Shown here piece after piece: positions 26,322 to 33,909 of a stretch of 64,000 nt of DNA. The DNA is taken from NCBI RefSeq assembly GCF_014256275.1, contig NZ_JACCFE010000002.1:4134001-4198000 (forward strand). Direction: 5' to 3'. The notes under the pieces are model-generated. The model searched no databases. It saw only the letters and a program-made list of their open reading frames with translations, and was not told where the DNA came from. This stretch comes from Rhodococcus sp. 4CII (GTDB taxonomy: Bacteria; Actinomycetota; Actinomycetes; Mycobacteriales; Mycobacteriaceae). Position numbers and translations under genes: made by a program. Position 1 is the first letter of the stretch; every line of letters begins with the position of its first letter.

Positions 26322-26335
26322 GTCGAGTATTCGAC
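26322..26335. promoter_or_regulatory. Operator copy 1, hyuA side
   Basis: GTCGAGTATTCGAC is a 14-bp palindrome with one mismatched pair. It overlaps the -10 box of the leftward promoter. It differs by one base from the inverted copy at 26422. A TetR dimer, such as the product of 17550-18389, is a plausible ligand. Confidence 0.65.
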
Positions 26336-26354
26336 GTCGATGATGGCATGTCAA
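26326..26354 (-). promoter_or_regulatory. Promoter of the hyuA operon
   Basis: Read leftward: TTGACA (26354-26349), a 17-base spacer, AATACT (26331-26326). The -35 box is full sigma-70 consensus. Confidence 0.65.
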
Positions 26355-26402
26355 GACCCGGGCGTGAATGCCGTCACGATTTGCCCCGGCGAGGGGCGGG
26401 TC

Positions 26403-26431
26403 TTGACTATTCATCACTACCGTCGAATACT
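26403..26431 (+). promoter_or_regulatory. Promoter of the racemase/isomerase operon
   Basis: TTGACT (26403-26408), a 17-base spacer, AATACT (26426-26431). It mirrors the leftward promoter, and its -10 box is also covered by the operator. Confidence 0.65.
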
Positions 26432-26435
26432 CGTC
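26422..26435. promoter_or_regulatory. Operator copy 2, isomerase side
   Basis: GTCGAATACTCGTC is the inverted copy of the site at 26322 with 13 of 14 bases identical, exactly 100 bases away. Confidence 0.6.
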
Positions 26436-26514
26436 GTAGGCGTAAATACGGTCTGAGGCGGGGCGAGAGGCCCCGCACCTCCCGGACATTCCTCACATCA
26501 GAAGGGCCACACAC

Positions 26515-27273
26515 ATGGGCATTCATCGCATCGGACTCGTCGTCCCGAGTTCGAACGTGACGGTCGAGACCGAAATGCCGGCGCTCCTCGGCCGGCATAC
26601 GGACGCGCAGTTCTCGTTCCATTCCAGCCGGATGCGGATGCAAGCGGTCTCCCCGGAACAACTGCGCGCGATGAACGCTCAGCGCGAACGGTGCATCCTC
26701 GAACTCGGGGACGCCGGCGTGGACGCCGTTCTCTACGCCTGCCTGGTGGCTCTCATGTCGGCCGGTCCGGGCGAGCACCGGCGGGTGGAGGGCCTGGTCG
26801 CCGAGCAACTGGCCACCGGCGGATCCGCGGCAGCGGTCCGGTCGAGTGCCGGCGCGCTGATGGAGTCCCTGCAGGCGCTGGGCGCCGGGCGCATCGCTCT
26901 CGTCACCCCGTACATGCGCCCCCTGGCGGAGCAGGTCGTGGCGTACATCGAGGCGGAAGGCATTCAGGTCACCGACTGGCGCGCACTCGAGGTCGCTGAC
27001 AATGCCGAGGTCGGATGCATCCCAGGGGAACGAGTGATGGCCGCCGCCCGGTCCCTCGACCTCACCGGCGCGGATGCGCTCGTCATCTCCGCGTGCGTGC
27101 AGATGCCCTCGCTACCCCTCGTGCAGGCGGCCGAGGATGAATTCGGACTGCCGGTGCTCTCCGCCGCGACCGCCGGTGCATATAGCTTGCTGCGTGCGCT
27201 CGACCTCGCCGTCGACATCTCCGGCGCGGGCAGCCTGCTGCGCACCGACGCCCCGGTCCCCACCCACCCGTAA
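26515..27273 (+). CDS. Asp/Glu racemase-superfamily protein, maleate isomerase-like
   Basis: A 252-residue protein of the maleate cis-trans isomerase / arylmalonate decarboxylase / hydantoin racemase group. It begins with GLVVPSSNVTVETEMPALL, and has two well-placed catalytic cysteines in LYACLVALMSAGPG (about residue 80) and ISACVQMPSLPLVQ (about 197). Maleate isomerases use this Cys pair. It could isomerise a cis-diacid or racemise a substrate for HyuAB. It is the first gene of the rightward operon, behind the symmetric promoter. An AGAAGG site lies about 12 bases before the ATG. Confidence 0.82.
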   Translation: MGIHRIGLVVPSSNVTVETEMPALLGRHTDAQFSFHSSRMRMQAVSPEQLRAMNAQRERCILELGDAGVDAVLYACLVALMSAGPGEHRRVEGLVAEQLATGGSAAAVRSSAGALMESLQALGAGRIALVTPYMRPLAEQVVAYIEAEGIQVTDWRALEVADNAEVGCIPGERVMAAARSLDLTGADALVISACVQMPSLPLVQAAEDEFGLPVLSAATAGAYSLLRALDLAVDISGAGSLLRTDAPVPTHP

Positions 27274-27297
27274 CCGACCCACCACTGGGAGTTCCCC

Positions 27298-27945
27298 ATG
27301 TCAGACCTGCAGCACACGGTCAAAGGCGTCGATCACGTCGCCTACCCGACCTTCGATCCGGCCGCCACGGTGAAGTTCTACCGCGACGTCCTCGGCTTCC
27401 CCGTCGTGCATTCGATCTGCGCGGCCGGCTGGGGCCCCGAGAAGCACCCGGACTTCATCCACTTCTTCTTCGACATCGGCAACGACGACCGGCTGGCCTT
27501 CTTCTACTACTTCGGCCTAGAACCGTTCGACGGTGGGCCGCAGGGTGACTCGTACTCACGGTTCGCCGAGGACATACCGATCTTCTTCATCCGCTCCCGG
27601 CACCTCGCCATCCACGTCGACAGCGAAGACCATCTGATGGAATACCGCAGACGGCTCGACGGCAGCCAGTGGCCGGTGGAGATGCAGATCCAGCACGAGA
27701 CCATCGAATCGATCTACACCCACGACCCCAACGGGTACATGATCGAGATCACCCGGGCGCTGCGCCCGGTCACTCCGCAAGAAGACCTCGACGCCAACCT
27801 GACCATCGACGCTCTCGTCGACGTCGTCTCGGGACCCGACCCGAGTATGGCGGCTCTGCTGAGCCGCAAGGCGGAGTTGATCGTCGAGCGCGCCGAGCAA
27901 TGGCAACACACGCAGGACCGGAAAGAGATGGTGGGCAACCGATGA
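27298..27945 (+). CDS. VOC-superfamily (glyoxalase/extradiol dioxygenase-like) protein
   Basis: A 215-residue protein with a vicinal-oxygen-chelate fold. It has the first strand-helix VKGVDHVAYPTFDPAATVKF, FYRDVLGFPVVHS, then RHLAIHVDSEDHLMEYRRRL and the closing YTHDPNGYMIEITR. Likely metal ligands are His near 13, His near 104 and the Glu in MIEIT. The residues after 160 are a helical extension. Members include glyoxalases, isomerases and ring-cleaving dioxygenases. In this operon a role on an aromatic or ring-opened intermediate is likely but unproven. GGAG precedes the start. Confidence 0.8.
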   Translation: MSDLQHTVKGVDHVAYPTFDPAATVKFYRDVLGFPVVHSICAAGWGPEKHPDFIHFFFDIGNDDRLAFFYYFGLEPFDGGPQGDSYSRFAEDIPIFFIRSRHLAIHVDSEDHLMEYRRRLDGSQWPVEMQIQHETIESIYTHDPNGYMIEITRALRPVTPQEDLDANLTIDALVDVVSGPDPSMAALLSRKAELIVERAEQWQHTQDRKEMVGNR

Positions 27946-28187
27946 CCACGCTGTTCGTCCTCGATGTCCCGGAGAACAACCCGGTCGCCGCGGTGGCCGG
28001 GCAGGACCCGGCGGTGACGATCGACCGCGTCGGCCCGTACTTCCGGATTCAATCCGAAGATCCGATCGTGATCGACCGCCGCGCCACCGGCTGCCGCCAC
28101 GCCGTGTGGTACAGCAGTGTCGCGGGCCTGCACCGGTCCCGAATCATCCAGTGGGACAAGGACGCGATGCGAATCGAAGCGCGATGA
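27942..28187 (+). CDS. Small conserved-looking protein of unknown function
   Basis: An 81-residue protein with no recognised family. It overlaps the VOC gene by ATGA at its start and the hydrolase gene by ATGA at its end, which strongly supports it as a real, coupled gene. It has alternating hydrophobic and polar residues (YFRIQSEDPIVIDRRATGCR, AVWYSSVAGLHRSRIIQW), suggesting a small beta-rich domain. No membrane segment or metal motif is seen. Confidence 0.65.
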   Translation: MTTLFVLDVPENNPVAAVAGQDPAVTIDRVGPYFRIQSEDPIVIDRRATGCRHAVWYSSVAGLHRSRIIQWDKDAMRIEAR

Positions 28188-29419
28188 GCGAGCACACCGA
28201 GAGACTCGGCGCCGGCCGGTACATCGACGCCGCGCAGGCACCGCGCGACACGGTCACCACGGTGCACGAACTCGCCACCGCCGACGGAGCGAAGGTCACC
28301 GGCGTACTTCGCGTGGTCCCCGGTGCGCGGACGGTGGTCGCGCTGATGCATCCACGCCAAGACCTGACCCACCACGTGCTGGTGCCCGAACTGCTCGCGC
28401 GCGGATACGCGGTGTGGACGCAGGGCACCCGTTCGGTCAACAACGACCTCACCCTGGTGCACGAACAGGCACTGCTCGACGCCGCTGCGGGACAGGTCTT
28501 GTTGCGGCAGAAGGATTTCGACCACGTCATCACGCTGGGGCACTCGGGCGGGGGCGCTCTCTTTGCGTTCTACCACGAGCAGGCCGGCTTACCGTCCGCG
28601 CAGCGGTTGACGCAGACGCCCGCGGGTAGACCCATCGACCTGGCGGCGGCGGAGATGCCGCTACCCGACGGCGCCGTGTTCATGGCCCCGCATCCCGGCC
28701 AGGGCGCGTTGTTGCTGCGGCTGATCGACCCGTCCGTCGTCGACGAGTCCGACCCGCTCGCGGCCGATCCGGATCTCGATCCGTTCGATCCCGCCAATGG
28801 ATTCGCCCAACCACCGCACAGCTCGTCCTACTCTCCGGCCTTCGTCACCCGCTATCGGGCTGCGCAGCACGACCGCATCGCCCGACTCGACGAGATTGCC
28901 CGCCGGCGAGTCGACGAGGCCGCCGCCGCCCGGCGCCGGTACAAGCGCACCTCGGATCCGGTCGACCGCCGCACCGCGCTCGCACCGCGCGTGCTGACCA
29001 TCTACCGCACCGACGCGGACCTGCGGTTCGCCGACCTGTCGCTGAGCCCGAACGACCGCCCCTACGGATCGTTGTTCGGCCGTCGACCGGACCTCACCAA
29101 CTACGGACTGGTCGGCTTCGGTCGGCTCACCACCCCGGACGCCTGGCTGTCGACCTGGTCGGGACTGAGCAGCAACGCCGACTTCGTCCGCTGTGCCCCC
29201 ACCGTCACCGCACCCACCCTGTTCGTCGAACTCACCGGCGACCAGGCGTGCTTCCCCGAGGACGCCAAGACGATGGTCGACGCCCTCGGATCGACGGACA
29301 AGACCCATGTCCGCGTCGCCGGCACCCACTTCGGCGGCCCGATCGCCGACGGTGCCCCCACCGGCGCCGGCCTCGCCGCCGCCGAAATCGGCGCGTGGCT
29401 CGCCGACCGCTTCTCCTGA
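28184..29419 (+). CDS. Alpha/beta-hydrolase
   Basis: A 411-residue hydrolase. The nucleophile elbow GHSGGG lies in VITLGHSGGGALFAFYHEQA (about residues 119-138). A later Asp (LTGDQACFPEDA) and a C-terminal His (RVAGTHFGG) can complete the triad. A long insert between them carries many Arg and Asp residues. It starts by ATGA overlap with the small gene upstream. It may cleave an ester, lactone or C-C bond of the pathway intermediate. A stub of a transporter gene follows it. Confidence 0.82.
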   Translation: MSEHTERLGAGRYIDAAQAPRDTVTTVHELATADGAKVTGVLRVVPGARTVVALMHPRQDLTHHVLVPELLARGYAVWTQGTRSVNNDLTLVHEQALLDAAAGQVLLRQKDFDHVITLGHSGGGALFAFYHEQAGLPSAQRLTQTPAGRPIDLAAAEMPLPDGAVFMAPHPGQGALLLRLIDPSVVDESDPLAADPDLDPFDPANGFAQPPHSSSYSPAFVTRYRAAQHDRIARLDEIARRRVDEAAAARRRYKRTSDPVDRRTALAPRVLTIYRTDADLRFADLSLSPNDRPYGSLFGRRPDLTNYGLVGFGRLTTPDAWLSTWSGLSSNADFVRCAPTVTAPTLFVELTGDQACFPEDAKTMVDALGSTDKTHVRVAGTHFGGPIADGAPTGAGLAAAEIGAWLADRFS

Positions 29420-29497
29420 CCCCTTTCATCCATCCCGGCACCGACTCACGCGGCCGAATCGCCGTCGAGTCTCGGTGCCCGGTCGAACGGAGTGCCC

Positions 29498-29578
29498 ATG
29501 TCTACCCGCCCCACCTCCCTGCCCGTCCTCGGCCTTTGCCTGATGGCCTTGATCCTCGAGGGTTACGACCTGCTGATC
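29498..29578 (+). pseudogene. N-terminal stub of an aromatic-acid MFS transporter
   Basis: The first 27 codons read as the start of an AAHS-family symporter: a short leader and then LGLCLMALILEGYDLL, which matches the first helix and its conserved acidic GYD motif. After codon 27 the similarity stops abruptly. The frame runs on to 29767 with arginine-rich, non-membrane sequence. The operon therefore probably once ended with an uptake transporter. The alternative is a chance hydrophobic stretch. Confidence 0.55.
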
Positions 29579-29837
29579 CGTGAATCTTTCGGCGCAGACC
29601 CGGTCCTTCAGGTCCGGGATAGCCGATCTGGTTTTGACACCAGGGGTCAAAGGCCGGGGCTGCTCTGGCGGGTGCACCGCATCACGGGCTCCGGACGTAT
29701 GGTCCGGTGCTGCACTCCTAGCCGCACCCGTTCCCGCGCGGTGACCACCCGCGGAGACCTCGGCTAACCCTCGTCTGAGGTGCCCCGACCCGGGTGGGGG
29801 CGTGTCGAAGGGGTTGGGACACCGCCGGCGGACGCGG
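29579..29837. other. Non-coding stretch after the transporter stub
   Basis: No gene was found. It holds short inverted repeats: TTTGAC/GTCAAA at 29633-29651 and CCGGAC/GTCCGG around 29692-29708. Either could mark the rearrangement that removed the transporter or act as a weak terminator. Confidence 0.3.
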
Positions 29838-30110
29838 TCATTCGCGCGTTTTCAACCGTGAGGTGTGTCGCTTCGCTACGTCGAGGTCGGAGTCAGCGAT
29901 TCCGAGCGTGTCCTGAGCGGCGCGGAGGGCGTCGACGGCGCTCTCCAACGTCTCCGGCGCCGTGGTCGGGTCGCCGCTTGCGTCCACGTCGAGCGCGTGC
30001 GCATCGAGGTCTGCGTAGGTGCGCTCGAGGTCGAGGAGGGTTCGACGTAGGGCGTGCAGCGCGTCCCGGACCTTGGTGACCTGCTCGTCGAGGTCAGCGG
30101 GTCTGCTCAC
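29838..30110 (-). CDS. Small helical, coiled-coil-like protein
   Basis: A 90-residue, mostly helical protein with heptad-like leucines (VRDALHALRRTLLDLERTYA and LESAVDALRAAQDTLG) and a short linker. The GTG start overlaps the stop of the upstream 36-residue frame by four bases (GTGA). It is third in a leftward operon behind the anti-sigma gene. No family was recognised. It could be a partner of the membrane anti-sigma protein, which is inference. Confidence 0.55.
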   Translation of the reverse strand: MSRPADLDEQVTKVRDALHALRRTLLDLERTYADLDAHALDVDASGDPTTAPETLESAVDALRAAQDTLGIADSDLDVAKRHTSRLKTRE

Positions 30111-30217
30111 ACGATCACGTCCCAGAGCGCCGCGGCGTCGGTGAGGTGCGGCTGCCCGTCGGCCGGCGTGCCCAGCTGCCCGCGTATGCCGGCTGTCGAT
30201 TGGTCGAGGTCGGTCAT
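30107..30217 (-). CDS. 36-residue peptide between the anti-sigma gene and the coiled-coil gene
   Basis: The frame has a GGAG site 9 bases before its ATG at 30217 and ends overlapping the next start by GTGA. It is soluble and acidic and has no known motif. The tight spacing on both sides supports translation. Confidence 0.45.
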   Translation of the reverse strand: MTDLDQSTAGIRGQLGTPADGQPHLTDAAALWDVIV

Positions 30218-30254
30218 GCGATCACTCCATCTGTTGTGAATTCCGCCGAGTTCG

Positions 30255-31373
30255 TCAGCTGGTCGGAGCCGGCAGCGGGAGCGGCGCCGACGAGGGCGCC
30301 GACGAGGGCTCCTGCGGCGGCTGCTCGATCGGTGGTTGCTCGATCGGTGGTTGCGTGATCGGGTTTTCCGACGGCACCGGCGGGGGCGGTTGCGTGATCG
30401 GGTTTTCCGACGGCACCGGCGCGGGCGGTTGCGTGGTCGGGTAGTCCGACGGCACCGGCAGGGGCGGCTCCGGAGTGGGGACCACTGTGATGGTGGGTTC
30501 GGGGATGGTGGACGGCAACGTCTCGGGCGGGAGCGTCGTCGTGGGTAGCGGCGGCAGTGAAGTGGGCGGCACACCGGGAATCTGCAGATCCGTGGGCAGA
30601 GTTCCCGGCGACTGTTCGACTCCCGGCGCTGTCATGGAACCGGGTGTGCCCGGAACGATGGCCGGCAGTTCGGTGGTCTGTATCGGCGCGACGGTGGTGG
30701 TGGTGCCGGGCGTCGTGGTCGCCGGCGGGGTGGTGGGAGCGAGCTTCTCGATTTCCGCGGCGAGCTTTGCACGCCACACGTCGAGTTCGTTGCGCATGTC
30801 GGCGTCGCGTACCCCGCCGGCACGGTCGGCGGCGTTGTCGAGCAGGTGCCGCGCCGCCTCCGCGTCGCCCGCCGCGATCAGCCGCTCGGCTTCCTGCAGC
30901 TGTGAGGTGGTGTCGATCTGCGCGACGGTCGAGTCGGCCTGCTGGCTGAACACGACCGACTTGACGCTCCACAGCGGATCGCCCGGTTCGGCGTTGTACG
31001 AGAAGATGGTGGCGCCGCCCACGATGACGGCGATCGCGGCGGCAGCGCCGGCGATGGGTCGCAGCAGACGGAGCTTGCCGCGGGCAGCGCTGCGTGCGGA
31101 ACGGGCGTCCGAGGCGTCGATCGCCGCGATCACGTCGTCCAGCAGCGGACCGGTCGGCATCGGCGTCGCCACGATGTCGGCGCGCCAACTGGTCAGCAGG
31201 AGCGCGAGCTGGTCCTGTTCCGACGAACCCGGTGCGACGGGACCGCCACCGGCGATCGCGTCGATCAGCGCATCGTCGCGGCGTACTGCCGCGACGTCCA
31301 CCGGTGCATCGTCTTCTGGGAGATCGGCATCGGGATTGCCGTTGCCATTGATGCTCCTGGCCACACCTCTCAC
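30255..31373 (-). CDS. rsdA: RsdA-like anti-sigma-D factor with a proline-rich tail
   Basis: A 372-residue single-pass protein. Residues about 25-90 match the sigma-D-binding region of RsdA (VAAVRRDDALIDAIAGGGPV, LALLLTSWRADIVATPMP). A membrane helix follows (IAGAAAAIAVIVGGATIFSY, about 107-126). The rest is an extracytoplasmic helical part and a long Pro/Thr-rich tail with repeats. RsdA holds SigD at the membrane until proteolysis. No sigma factor gene lies next to it here. The start is GTG 31373 or GTG 31364. Confidence 0.8.
   Translation of the reverse strand: MRGVARSINGNGNPDADLPEDDAPVDVAAVRRDDALIDAIAGGGPVAPGSSEQDQLALLLTSWRADIVATPMPTGPLLDDVIAAIDASDARSARSAARGKLRLLRPIAGAAAAIAVIVGGATIFSYNAEPGDPLWSVKSVVFSQQADSTVAQIDTTSQLQEAERLIAAGDAEAARHLLDNAADRAGGVRDADMRNELDVWRAKLAAEIEKLAPTTPPATTTPGTTTTVAPIQTTELPAIVPGTPGSMTAPGVEQSPGTLPTDLQIPGVPPTSLPPLPTTTLPPETLPSTIPEPTITVVPTPEPPLPVPSDYPTTQPPAPVPSENPITQPPPPVPSENPITQPPIEQPPIEQPPQEPSSAPSSAPLPLPAPTS
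30322..30467 (-). repeat. Tandem coding repeats in the anti-sigma tail
   Basis: Three 39-bp units start at 30351, 30390 and 30429 and encode a 13-residue Pro/Ser/Glu/Asn repeat (PVPSENPITQPPP type). Two 15-bp units (30322-30351) encode PPIEQ. Such repeats can change length by slippage. Confidence 0.85.
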
Positions 31374-31723
31374 CTGCCCTCGTCACCCGCGATGGCTCGT
31401 GTCGAGCCACGCGGACAGCTCCCGTGGTACTACCCACGGCCGGGGCCGTTTCCTCGGCTGACATCCCGCTGTTCGGGTCGTGACTACGACACCTGGTATG
31501 TCGGGGACGGGCTCCGACTTGTTACGGTTGCCGCACCACCACCCCGTCCTACTTGGGCCGACCCCGGCGCACTCGGGCGGTCCTGAGGCCCTGGGCCGGG
31601 GGTCGACGTCTTTGCAGGGGCATCGTCTTCGGGGTGGACGACTCTCCCGGTTGGATTATCCCACCAATGGCCGTACTCGGCGAGGCTCAGCAATTGTCAC
31701 ACCGGAACATGCCCCGGGGACCG
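31374..31723. other. Intergenic region upstream of the anti-sigma gene
   Basis: No gene was found in these 350 bases. Short frames on both strands lack family signals and ribosome sites. It holds the candidate promoter at 31498-31525. No sigma factor gene or remnant was seen. Confidence 0.5.
31498..31525 (-). promoter_or_regulatory. Candidate ECF-type promoter of the anti-sigma operon
   Basis: Read leftward: GTAACA (31525-31520), 16 bases, CGACAT (31503-31498). A GTAAC -35 box recalls extracytoplasmic-function sigma promoters, so the operon could be self-regulated by its sigma factor. The match is short. Confidence 0.3.
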
Positions 31724-33139
31724 TTACAGGCCGACCACCTGTTCGAGGGCGTCGAGTTCGGTGTCGAGGTGGTCGAGCATCGGGTGCAGGTTCGGGACGG
31801 TGCGCCGGCAGCCGGTCAGTCCGAAGACGAGTTCGTCGTCGCTGCTGGTGCAGGTGATGTTCAGGGCTTGTCCGGTGACCGGGATCGACAGCGGGTAGAG
31901 GGAGTCGAGGCGGGCTCCGTTCCAGTACAGCGGGGTGCCGGGTCCGGCGACGCTGGAAATCACCAGGTTGAACGGCGGGCGCTGCGGTCCCCGGCGACCG
32001 AGGAGCATCTCGATGCCGAGGGGTGCGGCGCCCAGGGCGCTCATCGCCAGGACTTGGGTGGGGCTCATCGCGCGCAGAGCGTGTTTGCCTTCGCGCATGC
32101 ACGTCCGCACGGTGTCGAGGCGGTGGGCGGGGTCGGGCAGATGGGTCGCGAGGTTGCACATCAGGACCCCGATCCGGTTTCCGCCGGCGGCTTCCGAATC
32201 CGTGCCGGAGGTGTTGGGGCGCAGGGAGACCGGGACCATCGCGATCAGCGGCTCGGCGGGCAGTGCGCCGAGGTCGTGCAGGTAGCTGCGCAGTGCTCCG
32301 GCGGACATCGTCAGGATGATGTCGTTGACGGTGGCGTCGGCGTGCTTGGCGAGCAGCCGTATGCGTTCGAGCGGCCAGGTGCGGGCGGCGAAGTGCCGGG
32401 CGCCCCCGATGGGAACGTTGAACATGGTGTGTGGCGCCCGCGTCGACAGCGGGCCGCCCTCGGCGCGGAATGCGCGGTCCACGGTGCCGGCCAGCGCCGG
32501 TGCCAGGCCGGCGACTTCCCCGGCCGCGCTGCGGGCGCCACGCAGGACCTGACCCGGTAGACCGCGGAGACTCGCCGGTGTCGACGGCGCGGGTTCCGTC
32601 CGGACCGGGTCGGTCACGGGTGCGGCGGGTTGCCAGGGAGCGGGCATGCCTCTGCGGGTGGGGTCCTCACTCATGCTGCGGCGCAACAGATTCATCGCGG
32701 ACGCACCGTCGGCGAGGGCGTGGTGGATCTTGGTGTAGACGGCGTAGCGGCCGTCCGCGAGCCCCTCGATCAGGTGCATCTCCCACAGCGGGCGGGTGCG
32801 GTCGAGTGCGGCGCCGTGCAGCCGGGACACCAACGTCGTCAGTTCGAGCATGCCGCCCGGCTGGGGTAGAGCATTGCGATGCACGTGATAGTCGACGTCG
32901 ACGTCGGTCGCGGTGTCCCAACCCCACTGTCCCAGGGTGGTGACCGATCGGCGGGCCTGCTTGCGGAAAAGTGGTGCCACCTCGTCGGAGGCCGCGGCCG
33001 CCGCGAACATCGCCCCCACCTCGGCCGCGTCGGCGCCGTCCGGTGGCGTGAAGATCGCCAGGCCACCGACGTGCATGGGATGCTCCCGCGACTCACCGAG
33101 CAGGAACATCGAATCGGTCGGCGACATCGGCAACACCAT
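31724..33139 (-). CDS. Wax ester synthase/diacylglycerol acyltransferase
   Basis: A 471-residue WS/DGAT protein that esterifies fatty acyl-CoA to diacylglycerol or fatty alcohols for storage lipid. The catalytic HHxxxDG motif is HHALADG (in YTKIHHALADGASAMNLLRR, about residue 139). The N-terminal PMSPTDSMFLLGESREHPMH and the later FNLVISSVAGPGTPLYWNGA (PLW-type and NVP-type blocks) complete the family pattern. It appears monocistronic. Oleaginous rhodococci have many paralogues, so it may be one of several. Confidence 0.92.
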   Translation of the reverse strand: MVLPMSPTDSMFLLGESREHPMHVGGLAIFTPPDGADAAEVGAMFAAAAASDEVAPLFRKQARRSVTTLGQWGWDTATDVDVDYHVHRNALPQPGGMLELTTLVSRLHGAALDRTRPLWEMHLIEGLADGRYAVYTKIHHALADGASAMNLLRRSMSEDPTRRGMPAPWQPAAPVTDPVRTEPAPSTPASLRGLPGQVLRGARSAAGEVAGLAPALAGTVDRAFRAEGGPLSTRAPHTMFNVPIGGARHFAARTWPLERIRLLAKHADATVNDIILTMSAGALRSYLHDLGALPAEPLIAMVPVSLRPNTSGTDSEAAGGNRIGVLMCNLATHLPDPAHRLDTVRTCMREGKHALRAMSPTQVLAMSALGAAPLGIEMLLGRRGPQRPPFNLVISSVAGPGTPLYWNGARLDSLYPLSIPVTGQALNITCTSSDDELVFGLTGCRRTVPNLHPMLDHLDTELDALEQVVGL

Positions 33140-33248
33140 GTGTGGCGTCCTTCCGCAGTACGAAATCGAGCATCCGTACTGCCGCTACGGGTACTTCCGG
33201 AGCCGAGCGTTCAGCTCCTGGTAAACAGGTCGTAAGATAACGGTTGCG

Positions 33249-33264
33249 TGTGGTTCATGTCACA
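33249..33264. promoter_or_regulatory. CRP/FNR-like site upstream of the wax ester synthase gene
   Basis: TGTGGTTCATGTCACA matches TGTGA-N6-TCACA in nine of ten defined bases. It lies 110 bases before the start. A GlxR/Crp-type regulator could bind and link lipid storage to carbon state. Confidence 0.5.
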
Positions 33265-33354
33265 AACCGGCATCCCTGTTTAGTTGTACAGGAAGCGCGG
33301 CCTACCGCGCGAGGCCGAAGGTCCCGGATAGGACAAGTCGGGCGAACTCAGCGC

Positions 33355-33636
33355 TCAGGTCGTCGATCCCCGGCCGAGCACTCGGTCCCACCAGTCGGCG
33401 AGAGGGCTGGGCTCGGGCCAGATGATCGGATCCTCGGGTGTCGACACGGATTCGCTTTGGTCCTCGCCCTCGGAACTTCGATCCCGATCGGTGTCGGGGA
33501 GGGATCGCCGGACGGCACCGCACCGGTTGGCCGACACGGTCGGTGATCGATCCGGACGAATCGTTCGCCGCAGCGGCGGTGGATCGGCCGGCGACGACGG
33601 GATGCGGACTACAGGGGGGAATTCGTTCTCGGGCAC
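33355..33636 (-). CDS. Small acidic, tryptophan-rich-tailed hypothetical protein
   Basis: A 93-residue frame. GTG 33636 is chosen because AAGGAG sits 9 bases upstream; an in-frame GTG at 33663 is less well placed. The protein is Pro/Arg-rich at the start and ends IIWPEPSPLADWWDRVLG. No family was recognised. It lies alone between two gene-poor stretches. Confidence 0.4.
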   Translation of the reverse strand: MPENEFPPVVRIPSSPADPPPLRRTIRPDRSPTVSANRCGAVRRSLPDTDRDRSSEGEDQSESVSTPEDPIIWPEPSPLADWWDRVLGRGSTT

Positions 33637-33846
33637 GAACGTTTGCTCCTTCACTGCACGCACCGAGCAACTGGACGCGCCGGCCGGCCGATCCCCGTCT
33701 AGGGGAGTGACCCACCCGCGTCACTGTCGATGCCCTCTCAGTTCTATCCGACCCGGCCCGCCCTGTCAGCTGAAACGCCGAACACTGCGGAAGCGTGCCG
33801 CTGCCGGGCATCCGCCCGAAATGCGAACCAGCCGGGGCCGGCGCAT

Positions 33847-33884
33847 GACGGAGGTCCCCGGAGCATTCCCCGGGGACCTCCGTC
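33847..33884 (-). terminator. Strong hairpin after the P450 gene
   Basis: A perfect 15-bp stem (GACGGAGGTCCCCGG with CCGGGGACCTCCGTC) with an 8-base loop, 25 bases past the P450 stop. The rest of the gap 33637-33846 shows no gene. Confidence 0.85.
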
Positions 33885-33909
33885 GGTTCGGGGCAAATCC
33901 CGAGGGGTC

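Larger units (their letters stand above)
26312..26445. repeat. 134-bp imperfect palindrome forming a symmetric divergent promoter
   Basis: The two arms are inverted copies about a centre at 26378.5. In the outer 50 positions of each arm (26311-26360 against 26397-26446) 37 bases are identical. Identical blocks include TTACG, CGAGTATTCGACG, TGATG and GTCAAGACCCG. Both divergent genes therefore carry matching -35, spacer, -10 and operator sequences. The start codons (26246 and 26515) are almost the same distance from the centre. Confidence 0.85.
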
